From: Cyanobacterium stanieri PCC 7202
GTDB lineage: Bacteria; Cyanobacteriota; Cyanobacteriia; Cyanobacteriales; Cyanobacteriaceae
Length of the DNA stretch: 64,000 bases
NCBI GenBank assembly: GCA_000317655.1
Contig: CP003940.1
Location: 1,736,001-1,800,000 of the forward strand
Direction of reading: 5' to 3'
A program made the translations under genes and the position numbers. The notes beneath the pieces were generated by a model. The model was given only the letters and a program-made list of their open reading frames with translations, was not told where the DNA came from and searched no databases. Shown here one piece after another: positions 35,027 through 44,534 of the stretch (positions within the stretch are counted from its first letter, which is position 1; each line of letters starts with the position of its first letter).

Positions 35027-36205
35027 ATGCTCAATCCTAATTTAGACTCTATAGAACTGAATAAAGATGAGTACGAACGCTATGCACGACACATAATTTT
35101 GCCCGAAGTCGGATTGGAAGGGCAAAAACGTCTCAAAGCAGCGAGTGTACTCTGTATCGGCACGGGGGGATTAGGTTCACCCCTTTTACTATATTTAGCC
35201 GCTTCTGGTATTGGGCGGATTGGTATAGTTGATTTTGATGTGGTAGATCATTCCAACCTCCAAAGACAGGTAATTCATGGAACCTCATGGGTAGGAAAAC
35301 CCAAAATTGAATCCGCCAAAAATCGTATTTTAGAAATCAATCCTACCTGTCAGGTTGACTTATACGAAACCCGTCTGAGTTCAGAAAATGCCCTCAAAAT
35401 TCTTGAACCCTACGACGTAATCATTGATGGTACAGACAATTTCCCCACCCGTTACCTTACCAATGATGCCTGTGTATTGTTAAACAAACCTAACGTTTAT
35501 GGATCTATCTTTCGTTTTGAAGGACAGGCCACCGTCTTCAACTACGAAGGGGGACCTAACTATCGTGACTTATATCCCGAACCACCACCGCCAGGAATGG
35601 TGCCTTCTTGTGCCGAAGGAGGAGTTTTAGGAGTTTTATGTGGCATCATCGGTACAATTCAAGCCACCGAAGCCATTAAGATTATTTTAGGAGTTGATCC
35701 TGCCAAAACCCTAAGCGGTAGATTATTACTATATGATGCCATGGGTATGAAATTTAGGGAATTGAAATTACGCCCCAATCCCGAGCGCCCTGTCATCGAA
35801 AAACTCATTGACTACGAACAGTTTTGTGGCATTCCCCAAGCGGCTGCAGAAGCCACCCAAAGCGAAGCAGAGTTGCAGGAAATGACTGTAACTGAATTAA
35901 AAGAATTATTGGATAGTAATGCCGATGATTACGTATTGGTTGATGTGCGTAATCCCAATGAATATCAGATCGCCAAAATTCCCCATGCTACCCTGATTCC
36001 TTTACCTGATATTGAAGATGGTGACGGAGTCGCAAAAGTTAAGGAGTTAGTGGGAGATAAACGTCTCATTGCCCATTGTAAGCTAGGAGGACGCTCTGCG
36101 AAGGCTCTGAAAATTTTGAAAGAGGCAGGAATTGAGGGAATTAATGTCAAAGGTGGTATTGCTGCCTGGAGTGAAGAAGTTGATCCTTCTGTACCTCAAT
36201 ATTAA
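35027..36205 (+). CDS. moeB: MoeB/ThiF-type adenylyltransferase with C-terminal rhodanese domain
   Basis: A 392-residue E1-like enzyme. The ATP-binding glycine motif is GTGGLGSPLLLYLAASGIGR (about residues 45-64), with the fingertip Arg in HSNLQRQVIHG and the adenylation Asp in IIDGTDNFPTRYL (about 133-145). A rhodanese domain spans about 285-392 with the persulfide cysteine in AHCKLGGRSAKAL. It adenylates the C-terminus of MoaD or another ubiquitin-like sulfur carrier and may also load sulfur. The fused form is common in cyanobacteria. A terminator follows. Confidence 0.92.
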   Translation: MLNPNLDSIELNKDEYERYARHIILPEVGLEGQKRLKAASVLCIGTGGLGSPLLLYLAASGIGRIGIVDFDVVDHSNLQRQVIHGTSWVGKPKIESAKNRILEINPTCQVDLYETRLSSENALKILEPYDVIIDGTDNFPTRYLTNDACVLLNKPNVYGSIFRFEGQATVFNYEGGPNYRDLYPEPPPPGMVPSCAEGGVLGVLCGIIGTIQATEAIKIILGVDPAKTLSGRLLLYDAMGMKFRELKLRPNPERPVIEKLIDYEQFCGIPQAAAEATQSEAELQEMTVTELKELLDSNADDYVLVDVRNPNEYQIAKIPHATLIPLPDIEDGDGVAKVKELVGDKRLIAHCKLGGRSAKALKILKEAGIEGINVKGGIAAWSEEVDPSVPQY

Positions 36206-36215
36206 TTAATGTCAA

Positions 36216-36246
36216 AAAAGGGGTGTTTAACGCTCCTTTTTTCTTT
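36216..36246 (+). terminator. Intrinsic terminator after moeB
   Basis: The stem AAAAGGGGTG / CGCTCCTTTT (36216-36225 and 36231-36240, with G-U pairs) is followed by TTCTTTT, 10 bases after the moeB stop. Confidence 0.7.
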
Positions 36247-36337
36247 TATCGGTAGGGACGAAATAAAGAAAAAGTTTGATTAAGATATGTGAATATGGGA
36301 TAATGTAGGCGTTAAATTACGAAAAAAGCAACCATAT

Positions 36338-39300
36338 ATGTCAGCGCCCTTTACCCCTGAAGAAATCGCCTCCGAAGGTTTAAAACCCTCTGAATATGAA
36401 GATATTGTCCAACGTTTAGGCAGACACCCCAACCGAGCAGAATTAGGGATGTTTGGGGTAATGTGGTCAGAGCATTGTTGTTATAAAAATTCCCGCCCTC
36501 TCCTTTCCCAATTTCCCACCACAGGAGAAAGGATTTTGGTCGGGCCGGGGGAAAATGCCGGGGTGGTAGATTTTGGTGATGGTTTACAGGTCGCCTTCAA
36601 GATTGAATCCCATAATCATCCCAGTGCGATCGAACCTTTCCAGGGTGCCGCCACAGGGGTAGGGGGTATCCTCAGAGATATTTTTACCATGGGGGCGCGT
36701 CCCATCGCCATTCTCAACTCCCTTCGATTTGGTAATTTAGATAATCCCCACACCAAGAGAATTTTTCAAGGAGTAGTAGAGGGTATAAGTCATTACGGCA
36801 ACTGTTTGATTGCAGAAGAAACCCTTATATGGCGTGATGAGAAAGGAATACATTTTGACACCATTGGCAACTTTGTAGAAAAACATTTATCAGATACCCA
36901 TGAGGATACCTTAGAACTACAAAAATCCGTTGAAACCCTATCCTTTAACCAAGAAACCCAAGAAACCACTTGGCAACCCATTCGCCGTATATATAAACGA
37001 TTCACGAACCAACTAATCACCCTCAAAACGGCTTTAGGCAGAAAAATTACCCTCACCCCAGATCATCCCCAGTTAGTAGCGCAAAACGGACAATGGCAAA
37101 TTAAAGATGCCAAAGAACTACAAAAAGGAGATTTAATACCTTTATTACTAAATTTACCCGTTAATGAAGCAAAAACAGAAGATTTAAACTTAATTTCCCT
37201 TTTAGGAGAAGAATTTAACGACGTTTATGTCGATTTTCCAGATCATTGGTGTGAATTACAAAGCGAAGCCTTAAAAAGAAAACTCAAGGAAATCGAACCT
37301 AATGCAGAACCAAGACACCGTTATCTCACACAGGGATATTTACCCATTAATCTTTATCGTCAACTAGAATCCTTAGTTAACATTGAACCTTCAGAATTAC
37401 GTCTTTATCGCCGTAGTGGTAAAGCTAATTATATGAAAGCGGTTTTAAAAATAAATGAAGATTTTGCCCGTTTATTAGGCTATTACTTGTCAGAAGGTTG
37501 TGTTTCTCAAAATGGTAACACTTACAAAATCATCTTTACTTTTGGACTCCATGAAAAAGAATATGTGGAAGATGTCATTAACTTAATTGAAAAATTAGGT
37601 TTAAAAGCCTGTATTGAAGAAAGAAAATCAACTTTTGCTGTTTATACTACTTCTTGGCTACTAGGACATCTCTTAAAAGAAGTTTGGCAATGCGGACATA
37701 AAGCACCCCTCAAAGCCTTCCCTGATTGTTTCTTTACTTGGTCACCTGCATTACAAGAAGAAGGATTGAAAGGTTTATTGAGAGGGGATGGTTCATTAAC
37801 CACAAAAACCAATGGTAATCACGCCAAAATAGGTTTTGCCACAACTAGCCAAAAACTATTTGAACAAACAATATTTTTATTACAAAATTTAGGGGTAGTT
37901 CCTTATATTTACCGTAAACCTGCCCAAATATCTACCATTGAAGGCAGACAGTATAAATCTTTACCCCAATGGCACCTAGAAATTAATAACGTTGATAATT
38001 TAGCTAAATTTGTCAAGGTTTTTAGTGAAGAAAGAAATCAACAATTAGTCTCTGCTTTAGAAAAATATCAAGGCAATAAACATTCGTTCCCTCGTTATCA
38101 TGTTTCCAATCAAGTAGCCTTTGTCAAAATAAAAGACATCGAAGTTCAAGAGGTTGAAAATTACCCCGTGTATGATATTGAGGTTGATAATACCCATTTA
38201 TTTGTAACTACTTCAGGAATCATTACCCATAATTGTATCGGAGTTCCCACTGTGGGAGGAGAAGTTTACTTTAATTCCGCCTATAAAGGAAACCCCCTCG
38301 TTAACGCCATGGCTATCGGCTTGATGGAAACTGAAACCATTGTTAAATCAGGGGCTTCTGGGGTAGGTAATCCTGTTTTATATGTGGGTTCGACCACAGG
38401 GAGAGATGGTATGGGGGGAGCTAGTTTCGCCAGTGCGGAGTTAACGGATGATTCCATGGACGATCGCCCCGCAGTCCAAGTAGGAGATCCTTTTCTGGAA
38501 AAATCCCTCGTAGAAGCCTGTTTGGAGGCTTTTAAAACGGGGGCAGTGGTCGCTGCCCAAGACATGGGCGCGGCAGGAATTACCTGTTCTACCTCAGAAA
38601 TGGCCGCCAAGGGAGGGTTAGGCATCGAGTTGGATTTAGACAAAATTCCTGCAAGGGAAACGGGCATGATTCCTTATGAATACCTGCTTTCCGAATCTCA
38701 AGAAAGAATGTTATTTGTGGCTCAAAAAGGCAGAGAGCAAGAATTAATCGATATTTTTGAGCGTTGGGGACTCCATGCCGTAGTGGCAGGGGAAGTAATC
38801 GAGGAGCAAATCGTGCGCATTCTCCACCAAGGAACCATCGCCGCTGAAGTGCCTTCCACTGCCCTAGCTGACAATACCCCCGTCTATCACCACGAGTTAT
38901 TATCCGAAGCTCCCGAATATGCTCAAAAGGCATGGGCTTGGCATGAGAAAGAATTGCCTGATTGCGATGAGAATGGGGTCAAAGGTCAAAAATGGTCTGA
39001 AGTGCTGTCAACTCTCCTAGATCAGCCTACTATCGCTTCTAAACGATGGATTTATCGTCAATACGATCACCAAGTACAAAACAATACCGTGATGCTCCCT
39101 GGGGGCGCTGATGCCGCCATTGTTCGGGTGCGTCCTGTAAATGGAAAACCTCAATTAGCAAAAACGGGTATTGGGGCAACCACTGACTGCAACCCCCGTT
39201 ATGTCTATCTTGATCCCTATGTAGGGGCATCTTTGGCAGTGGCAGAAGCCGCCCGTAACCTTAGCTGTGTGGGAGCCGAACCCATTGCGGTAACAGATAA

Positions 39301-40048
39301 CCTTAATTTTGGTAGTCCTGAAAAGCCCATCGGTTATTGGCAGTTACACCATGCCTGTAGTGGTATCTCCGAAGCCTGTCGTCAGTTTGAAACCCCTGTA
39401 ACGGGGGGTAATGTTTCCCTGTATAACGAAACAGTGGATAGCGAAGGTAATCCTCAACCCATTTATCCTACCCCCGTCATTGGGATGGTGGGTTTGATTC
39501 CCGATATTACCAAAATTGCGGGACAAGGATGGCAAAAAGATGGGGATTTAATTTATTTCTTAGGGGCTTTTAATCCTAGTTTGGGGGCTTCTGAATATTT
39601 AGCGACTATCCATGACACCATCGCTGGAAAACCCCCTGCTCTCGATTTTGATTTAGAAAAGGCGGTACAAAAAGCCTGTCGTGAAGGGATTCGTCATGGT
39701 TTGGTGAAATCTGCCCATGATTGTGCGGAGGGTGGTTTAACGGTTGCCCTCGCTGAATGTTGTATCGGTGGCAGTTTGGGTGCTGTAATCAATTTACCTG
39801 CTTTTGCTGGTCGTCTGGATACGGCTTTGTTTGGGGAGTTGGCTAGTGCCATTATTGTTTCCGTTTCCCCAGAAGATAAGATGGCATGGGAACAGTTTTT
39901 GACCGATAATTTAGCTAATAATTGGCAGGAAATTGGTTCTGTACAAGGTGATAGTTTACAGGTTAATTCTTCTAGTATTTCCCTAGTTAATCTTAATCTT
40001 ACTATTATGGTTGATACTTGGGAAAGTGCGATCGCCCGTCGCCTCTAA
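36338..40048 (+). CDS. purL: Phosphoribosylformylglycinamidine synthase PurL, interrupted by an intein
   Basis: PurL converts FGAR to FGAM in purine synthesis, together with PurS and PurQ. The frame encodes 1236 residues, but 477 of them (156-632) are an intein, leaving a normal 759-residue small-type PurL. Extein motifs include [14 protein letters not shown] (about residues 44-57), [20 protein letters not shown] (about 90-109), [11 protein letters not shown] just after the intein, and [11 protein letters not shown] in the second half. The intein splits the conserved YGN-CIGVP loop, so PurL cannot work unless it splices. The stop overlaps that of the convergent pentapeptide gene. Confidence 0.97.
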   Translation: MSAPFTPEEIASEGLKPSEYEDIVQRLGRHPNRAELGMFGVMWSEHCCYKNSRPLLSQFPTTGERILVGPGENAGVVDFGDGLQVAFKIESHNHPSAIEPFQGAATGVGGILRDIFTMGARPIAILNSLRFGNLDNPHTKRIFQGVVEGISHYGNCLIAEETLIWRDEKGIHFDTIGNFVEKHLSDTHEDTLELQKSVETLSFNQETQETTWQPIRRIYKRFTNQLITLKTALGRKITLTPDHPQLVAQNGQWQIKDAKELQKGDLIPLLLNLPVNEAKTEDLNLISLLGEEFNDVYVDFPDHWCELQSEALKRKLKEIEPNAEPRHRYLTQGYLPINLYRQLESLVNIEPSELRLYRRSGKANYMKAVLKINEDFARLLGYYLSEGCVSQNGNTYKIIFTFGLHEKEYVEDVINLIEKLGLKACIEERKSTFAVYTTSWLLGHLLKEVWQCGHKAPLKAFPDCFFTWSPALQEEGLKGLLRGDGSLTTKTNGNHAKIGFATTSQKLFEQTIFLLQNLGVVPYIYRKPAQISTIEGRQYKSLPQWHLEINNVDNLAKFVKVFSEERNQQLVSALEKYQGNKHSFPRYHVSNQVAFVKIKDIEVQEVENYPVYDIEVDNTHLFVTTSGIITHNCIGVPTVGGEVYFNSAYKGNPLVNAMAIGLMETETIVKSGASGVGNPVLYVGSTTGRDGMGGASFASAELTDDSMDDRPAVQVGDPFLEKSLVEACLEAFKTGAVVAAQDMGAAGITCSTSEMAAKGGLGIELDLDKIPARETGMIPYEYLLSESQERMLFVAQKGREQELIDIFERWGLHAVVAGEVIEEQIVRILHQGTIAAEVPSTALADNTPVYHHELLSEAPEYAQKAWAWHEKELPDCDENGVKGQKWSEVLSTLLDQPTIASKRWIYRQYDHQVQNNTVMLPGGADAAIVRVRPVNGKPQLAKTGIGATTDCNPRYVYLDPYVGASLAVAEAARNLSCVGAEPIAVTDNLNFGSPEKPIGYWQLHHACSGISEACRQFETPVTGGNVSLYNETVDSEGNPQPIYPTPVIGMVGLIPDITKIAGQGWQKDGDLIYFLGAFNPSLGASEYLATIHDTIAGKPPALDFDLEKAVQKACREGIRHGLVKSAHDCAEGGLTVALAECCIGGSLGAVINLPAFAGRLDTALFGELASAIIVSVSPEDKMAWEQFLTDNLANNWQEIGSVQGDSLQVNSSSISLVNLNLTIMVDTWESAIARRL
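36803..38233 (+). mobile_element. Intein with LAGLIDADG homing endonuclease inside purL
   Basis: A 477-residue in-frame insertion starting with Cys1 ([10 protein letters not shown]) and ending in [10 protein letters not shown]-like block G (final His-Asn), with Cys as the +1 extein residue. Block B TPDH (Thr85, His88 of the intein) and block F ([15 protein letters not shown]) are present, so all class 1 splicing residues are visible. The central region holds two LAGLIDADG helices, LLGYYLSEG (224-232) and LKGLLRGDG (322-330), both with their acidic residue, so the homing endonuclease looks intact. Confidence 0.95.
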
Positions 40049-41049
40049 ACGTGAATTTTACCATCAGGCATAGTCGCCCCTGTCAGAATCGCATCTGATA
40101 AGTCTGTGCCTGATAAATCAGCATCCCGTAAGTTTGCCCCTGTGAAATTAGCACCCTTAACTATGGCACCATCAAGACAAGCACTCCAAAGATAAGCACC
40201 GTGCAGGTTAGCATTGGTCAAATCAGCACCCCTTAAATTCACCAAATTCAGATTAGTAAAACTTAAATCCGCCATCCTCAAATCCGTTTCGCTCAAATCA
40301 CTTTTCATCAAGTTTGCCTGAACAAATTGAGCCCCCTTCAACTGCCCTTGATTTAGCACCACATTTTTTAAATTTGCCTTATCCAACACACTACGGCGCA
40401 TAAAAGCCGATTGTAGATTGCTACCACTAAAATTACTACCGTATAACTTCATACCACTCATTTTAGTTTCTTCCAAATCCATGGCACTAAAATTAACACC
40501 ATGTAAATCTAAACCATTGAGAAAAGCTCCTTTCAACTTAATTCCATAAAGTTTCGCACCCCGTAAATTAGCACCACTCAACCTCGCCCCATTTAAGTTA
40601 GTCCAATTCAAATTCGCCCTTTCCAAATTTGCACCCCTTAAATTAATTCCCTCCAAATTTGCACCGCACAGATTAACCCCCGGTAAATTTGCCATGTAAA
40701 GACTTACCCAATTTAATACCGCACCGCTGAGGGTCGCCCCTTGTAAATTTACCTTATGCAGTTGAGCACCTTTTAAATCTGCTTTAGTTAAATCAGCACC
40801 TACTAATAAAGCCTCTTTAAGTTTCACAAAACTAAGATTTGCACCATAAAGAAAAGCACCCCTTAAGTCTGACTCTAATAAGAAACATCGTTGTAAATCT
40901 GACCATGCCAAATGAGCTTCTGTTAATTTAGAACGAGATAAATTCGCATAACTCAAGTTCATTCCACTTAAATTACTTTTACTTAAATTTATTTCTCTAA
41001 AGTCGCGATCGCCCTGATTGTAGCGTTTAAGTATATCACTTATGAGCAT
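40045..41049 (-). CDS. Pentapeptide-repeat protein
   Basis: A 334-residue protein made almost entirely of A(D/N)LxX pentapeptides from about residue 20 to 330 (for example [35 protein letters not shown]). These fold as a right-handed quadrilateral beta helix. The first 20 residues ([20 protein letters not shown]) form the small N-terminal cap seen in many cyanobacterial members, including the second family member in this window at 50753. There is no membrane segment, so it is not HglK-like. Function unknown. Its stop codon overlaps that of purL. Confidence 0.92.
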   Translation of the reverse strand: MLISDILKRYNQGDRDFREINLSKSNLSGMNLSYANLSRSKLTEAHLAWSDLQRCFLLESDLRGAFLYGANLSFVKLKEALLVGADLTKADLKGAQLHKVNLQGATLSGAVLNWVSLYMANLPGVNLCGANLEGINLRGANLERANLNWTNLNGARLSGANLRGAKLYGIKLKGAFLNGLDLHGVNFSAMDLEETKMSGMKLYGSNFSGSNLQSAFMRRSVLDKANLKNVVLNQGQLKGAQFVQANLMKSDLSETDLRMADLSFTNLNLVNLRGADLTNANLHGAYLWSACLDGAIVKGANFTGANLRDADLSGTDLSDAILTGATMPDGKIHV

Positions 41050-41399
41050 TTTCTTGTCTCCTCAGACTAGGGGTTAAATTAAATAAAGCTCCTCTTCAAA
41101 TCACAAAAAATAACGATAATTTGTACCCAAAAAACAATTATTGAAGCTCTTTTTATCAATAGTTTAATTCAGTTTACTAATTTTAAAACAACCCCTATAA
41201 GTTAAATAATATAAACAATTTTAATAATGTTTTTGAGTCATTTGTCTTTATTATATGATCTTATTTTGAGAATACCTTTATTATTAATAAATTCTCGCCA
41301 AAGTTATTTAAACTTTATTTTTAGTTACAAAAATATACAAAAAAATACCCGTAGAAATACGGGTATTAATAATAAAAAACAAATATATAAAAAAATTAA
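41050..41399. other. Intergenic region with terminator; otherwise nothing seen
   Basis: 350 very AT-rich bases between two minus-strand genes. Apart from the hairpin at 41344-41367 I see no gene, RNA or repeat. The promoter of the pentapeptide gene should lie in its left part (about 41050-41200). Confidence 0.5.
41330..41367 (-). terminator. Intrinsic terminator after the gene at 41400
   Basis: The perfect 10-bp stem AATACCCGTA / TACGGGTATT (41344-41353 and 41358-41367) with loop GAAA on the plus strand is followed on the minus strand by a T-rich run (TTTTTGTATATTTTT). It is 33 bases after the minus-strand stop. Confidence 0.88.
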
Positions 41400-42224
41400 T
41401 TAAGACTCCCGAGGAATAAACTCCTTTTCATCTTCCTTATAAAACCAAGGAATGCCATCAGGATCTCGACTTTGACTCCAGATGCTAAAATCATCATCTA
41501 ACTTTCTTTTACCAACGGTGCTAGGGCTAACCTCTAACCTTTTTGCCAACTCAGTTTGATTCAAAACCAAAGTAGAAGTTTCGATCACTTCCCCCAAATC
41601 AGATTGTATAACCTCTGGGGGTGTTGCCGTGGGTATTTCATCCCCTTCGGAAGAATTATCACTTTCACGATCATTAATAGATTCTTGTACCACCGATGAA
41701 TTATCTTTATCCGCTGAACTATCAACAACCGCAGGGGATTCAGCCTGAGATTCACTTATTACCGTGGTAGCCTCACCTTTGGAGTGAGCATCAGATGAAG
41801 AGACTAAACTTTTTTTTGGTGCAGATTCAGTTTCACTATCATCAAAAATACTGCCCAAAGTATTAGCTGTTAAAAAATAATAAACAACTCCTTGGTCGTC
41901 ATAAAGTCTTTTTACTGCTCCATATTGTTCTTTTTTGCGATCCAAATACCATTTAGATCCACTAGCACTCAAACCTGTTTTTGAGGATATATCCAATACG
42001 GTTAAACATCCTTGATTAGCGTTGACTAATTGATTAAATAAAGGATCAATTTTTGCAGATAGTTGTTGCCATTGGTAGGTTTGCCAGAGCTTCCATCCTA
42101 ACGCAAAAGCAAAAACTCCTACAATTAGGGGCCAGGCGACAAAAACCACCATGGTTACAAGAGCGAAAGGCAGTAATACTAATAGTAAACCGTTAGCACC
42201 ACTATCTATTACTTTTCCAGTCAT
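41400..42224 (-). CDS. Membrane protein with winged-helix-like and C-terminal HTH segments
   Basis: A 274-residue protein I do not recognise. Residues 12-45 form two adjacent membrane segments (LLLVLLPFALVTMVVFVAWP then GVFAFALGWKL). Residues 53-120 look like a small winged-helix domain (CLTVLDISSKTGLSASGSKW). A Ser/Glu-rich disordered stretch (about 130-215) leads to a C-terminal HTH (LNQTELAKRLEVSPSTVGKR, about 222-241) and a short Trp/Tyr/Asp-rich end (SIWSQSRDPDGIPWFYKED). The layout suggests a membrane-tethered regulator or scaffold, but this is inference only. Confidence 0.75.
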   Translation of the reverse strand: MTGKVIDSGANGLLLVLLPFALVTMVVFVAWPLIVGVFAFALGWKLWQTYQWQQLSAKIDPLFNQLVNANQGCLTVLDISSKTGLSASGSKWYLDRKKEQYGAVKRLYDDQGVVYYFLTANTLGSIFDDSETESAPKKSLVSSSDAHSKGEATTVISESQAESPAVVDSSADKDNSSVVQESINDRESDNSSEGDEIPTATPPEVIQSDLGEVIETSTLVLNQTELAKRLEVSPSTVGKRKLDDDFSIWSQSRDPDGIPWFYKEDEKEFIPRES

Positions 42225-42317
42225 AGTGTTAAGTGGTTAATTTGATTATGAACATTTTATTTTAGCTGATTTTGGGCTATATCCTGAGATTGCAAAAAAA
42301 AATTAATGAATGGGCTA

Positions 42318-42470
42318 AGAGCAATTGACAATGGACAAAAGGCAAGAGGCAATAGGCAATAGGCAATGGTAAACCATCATTGACAATCAACTGGGGTTGA
42401 TAAACAATAAATGTATTATTCATTATCAATTCTCAATTATCCATTATCCATTATCCATTATCAATTAAGA
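42318..42470. repeat. Repeat-rich leader upstream of the cysteine desulfurase
   Basis: It contains GGCAATAGGCAATAGGCAA units (from about 42350) and three exact tandem heptamers TTATCCA at 42437-42457 followed by a variant TTATCAA. Similar units occur at 22075-22175 and 21430-21465. It reaches within 3 bases of the ATG at 42473, so any promoter must lie in or before it. Confidence 0.6.
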
Positions 42471-42472
42471 TC

Positions 42473-43624
42473 ATGCGTCCAATATATTTAGATTGTCATG
42501 CGACAACTCCCATGGATAAAAGAGTTTTAGAGGCGATGATGCCCTTTTTTACCGATTATTTTGGTAATGCTTCTAGTGTTGCCCATATTTATGGTTGGGA
42601 AGCTGAAGCAGGGATAAAGAAGGCGAGGGAAATCATTGCGAGGGCAATTAATGCGAAGGAAAATGAAATTGTTTTTACCAGTGGAGCAACCGAGGCGGAT
42701 AATTTAGCCATTAAAGGGGTGGCGGAGGCTTATTTTGATAAGGGAAAACATATTATCACCGTGGCAACGGAACATAAGGCGGTAATCGAACCCTGCGAAT
42801 ATTTGATGGATTTAGGTTTTGAGGTGAGTTTTTTACCAGTAAATAAAAATGGTTTACTGGATTTGGATTTGTTACGGCAAACCATCAGGGATGATACTAT
42901 TTTGGTGTCGGTAATGGCGGCAAATAACGAAATTGGGGTATTACAACCTTTGGCAGACATTGGGCAAATTTGCCATGATAGGGGTGTTATTTTCCATACG
43001 GATGCGGCTCAAGCCATCGGTAAAATTCCCCTAGATGTACAAGCAATGAATATTGATTTGATGTCTTTGACGGCTCACAAAATTTATGGACCAAAGGGTA
43101 TTGGGGCTTTGTATATCCGTCGTCGCAATCCGAGGGTAAAAATTGCCTCCCAGATTCAGGGGGGAGGGCAAGAGAATAAGATTCGCTCTGGTACTTTATG
43201 CACTCCTAATATTGTGGGTTTTGGTAGCGCGGTAGAAATTGCCATGAATTCCATGGAAAAAGAAAACCAAAAACAAAAAAAAATGAGGGATTATCTCTGG
43301 GAAAATATCAGCCAACTAGATGGCATTATCCTTAATGGAGATTTGGAAAAAAGACTATCGGGGAACCTTAATATTAGTGTCGAAGGTGTGGATGGTGCTG
43401 CATTGTTACTCGCCCTACAGCCCACCGTTGCGGTTTCCTCTGGTTCTGCTTGTACTTCTGAATCTACTAAACCCTCCCATGTTTTAACTGCTTTAGGACA
43501 TCCGAAATCCCTCGCTCAAGCCTCATTACGGTTTGGCATTGGCAGATTTAACACTGATGAAGAAATGGAAAAGGTGACCGAAGCCACCCTTAAAGCCATC
43601 AGAAGTTTACGAAAATCTCATTAA
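42473..43624 (+). CDS. iscS: Cysteine desulfurase (IscS/NifS family)
   Basis: A 383-residue PLP enzyme that releases sulfur from cysteine as a persulfide for Fe-S clusters and thiolation. It starts MRPIYLDCHATTPMDKRVLE. The conserved His is in TVATEHKAVIEP, the PLP lysine in LTAHKIYGPKGIGALYIRRR (about residues 199-218), and the catalytic Cys loop is SSGSACTSES (about 323-332). The long loop makes it a group I (IscS/NifS) enzyme, not SufS. Cyanobacteria usually have two or three such genes, so its main client is not fixed. No iscU lies nearby. Confidence 0.93.
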   Translation: MRPIYLDCHATTPMDKRVLEAMMPFFTDYFGNASSVAHIYGWEAEAGIKKAREIIARAINAKENEIVFTSGATEADNLAIKGVAEAYFDKGKHIITVATEHKAVIEPCEYLMDLGFEVSFLPVNKNGLLDLDLLRQTIRDDTILVSVMAANNEIGVLQPLADIGQICHDRGVIFHTDAAQAIGKIPLDVQAMNIDLMSLTAHKIYGPKGIGALYIRRRNPRVKIASQIQGGGQENKIRSGTLCTPNIVGFGSAVEIAMNSMEKENQKQKKMRDYLWENISQLDGIILNGDLEKRLSGNLNISVEGVDGAALLLALQPTVAVSSGSACTSESTKPSHVLTALGHPKSLAQASLRFGIGRFNTDEEMEKVTEATLKAIRSLRKSH

Positions 43625-43638
43625 CTATGGTGAGTTTA

Positions 43639-44310
43639 TTATTCTCTGATGACTCCTCTTAATTCACCGCCACGATTTTCGGTGGTGTGAATGTCGATGT
43701 ATAAATTTCCTTCTCCTAATGCCTCAACTTCTTCATCGGATAATTGATAAGTACCAGTGAAAAGACCACTTAAACCATCTTCAGAGGTAGTTACAGACAA
43801 AGCATGGATAAAAGAACCATTTTCCTCTGGGGTACCAATATGTAAATGTACAGCAGAGGTAATAGCAGGATTAGGAGGATCTACAGGATCGGTTTCATAG
43901 TCTCTGAGGGGGCTACTTAAAGCGTTGAAACTACCATAAACCATTAAGGTGTTATTTTCGCTCAAAATCGCTACGGCAACACCACCTGCATTGGTTTCCA
44001 CGGGGGTAGGATAAACATTATCTCCTGATAACATTGCTGTCATCACTTTGAAGCCCATTTCTTGTTCTTCTTCCATGGATGACTCTTCCATCATCTCCAT
44101 TTGGGCTTCCATGGTTTCACTACCTTCCATTGCTTCCATTTCTTCCTCTGATGCTCCATCGTGCATCATGGCTAATTTTCCTGCCTCAAGGTCAGACTCA
44201 GAGGAGGATAAAGCGTGAGATGGTACGGCAAAATTGGTTGCAAAAATCAGGGCAAAGGCACTGATGGAAAATTTAGATAGTAATGTTTGATACTTTCTCA
44301 TGTTTTTCAT
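43639..44310 (-). CDS. Secreted CHRD-domain protein with Met/Glu-rich N-terminal segment
   Basis: A 223-residue exported protein with a signal peptide (about 1-33, ending SHA). Residues 45-95 are unusually rich in Met and Glu (SEEEMEAMEGSETMEAQMEM and similar). From about 92 follows a CHRD domain: AMLSGDNVYPTPVETNAGG, the His-rich strand TSAVHLHIGTPEENG and the closing IDIHTTENRGGELRGVI. CHRD domains occur in chordin and in many bacterial secreted proteins and their role in bacteria is unknown. The Met-rich part recalls copper- or silver-binding segments, but no metal gene is nearby. Confidence 0.85.
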   Translation of the reverse strand: MKNMRKYQTLLSKFSISAFALIFATNFAVPSHALSSSESDLEAGKLAMMHDGASEEEMEAMEGSETMEAQMEMMEESSMEEEQEMGFKVMTAMLSGDNVYPTPVETNAGGVAVAILSENNTLMVYGSFNALSSPLRDYETDPVDPPNPAITSAVHLHIGTPEENGSFIHALSVTTSEDGLSGLFTGTYQLSDEEVEALGEGNLYIDIHTTENRGGELRGVIRE

Positions 44311-44534
44311 TAGGAAATGAACCTATTAATGTTTATTTAATGTTTTGGGTAAATGAATTAGTACGGAGTAGCTTAATGAAGACTACGCCCCTATAGACAG
44401 TGAATTAATATGTAAGGTTCACAAAATCTTAAAAAAATCTTTTATTTTTTTGGGGTTCGTATTACTAAATTTTATGGAGAGCCTTCTATTGTTATATAAT
44501 GTGTAAAGAAAAGTTAAGAGTATGATAAAAAAGA

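Noticed and set aside
36338-40048. PurL of the long single-chain (about 1300-residue) type
   Set aside because: The total length of 1236 is misleading; the extra sequence is an intein, the remaining 759 residues match the small PurL, and there is no C-terminal glutaminase domain.
42318-42470. CRISPR array
   Set aside because: The repeats are short (7-9 bases), directly tandem and without spacers of constant length, and no cas gene is present in the window.
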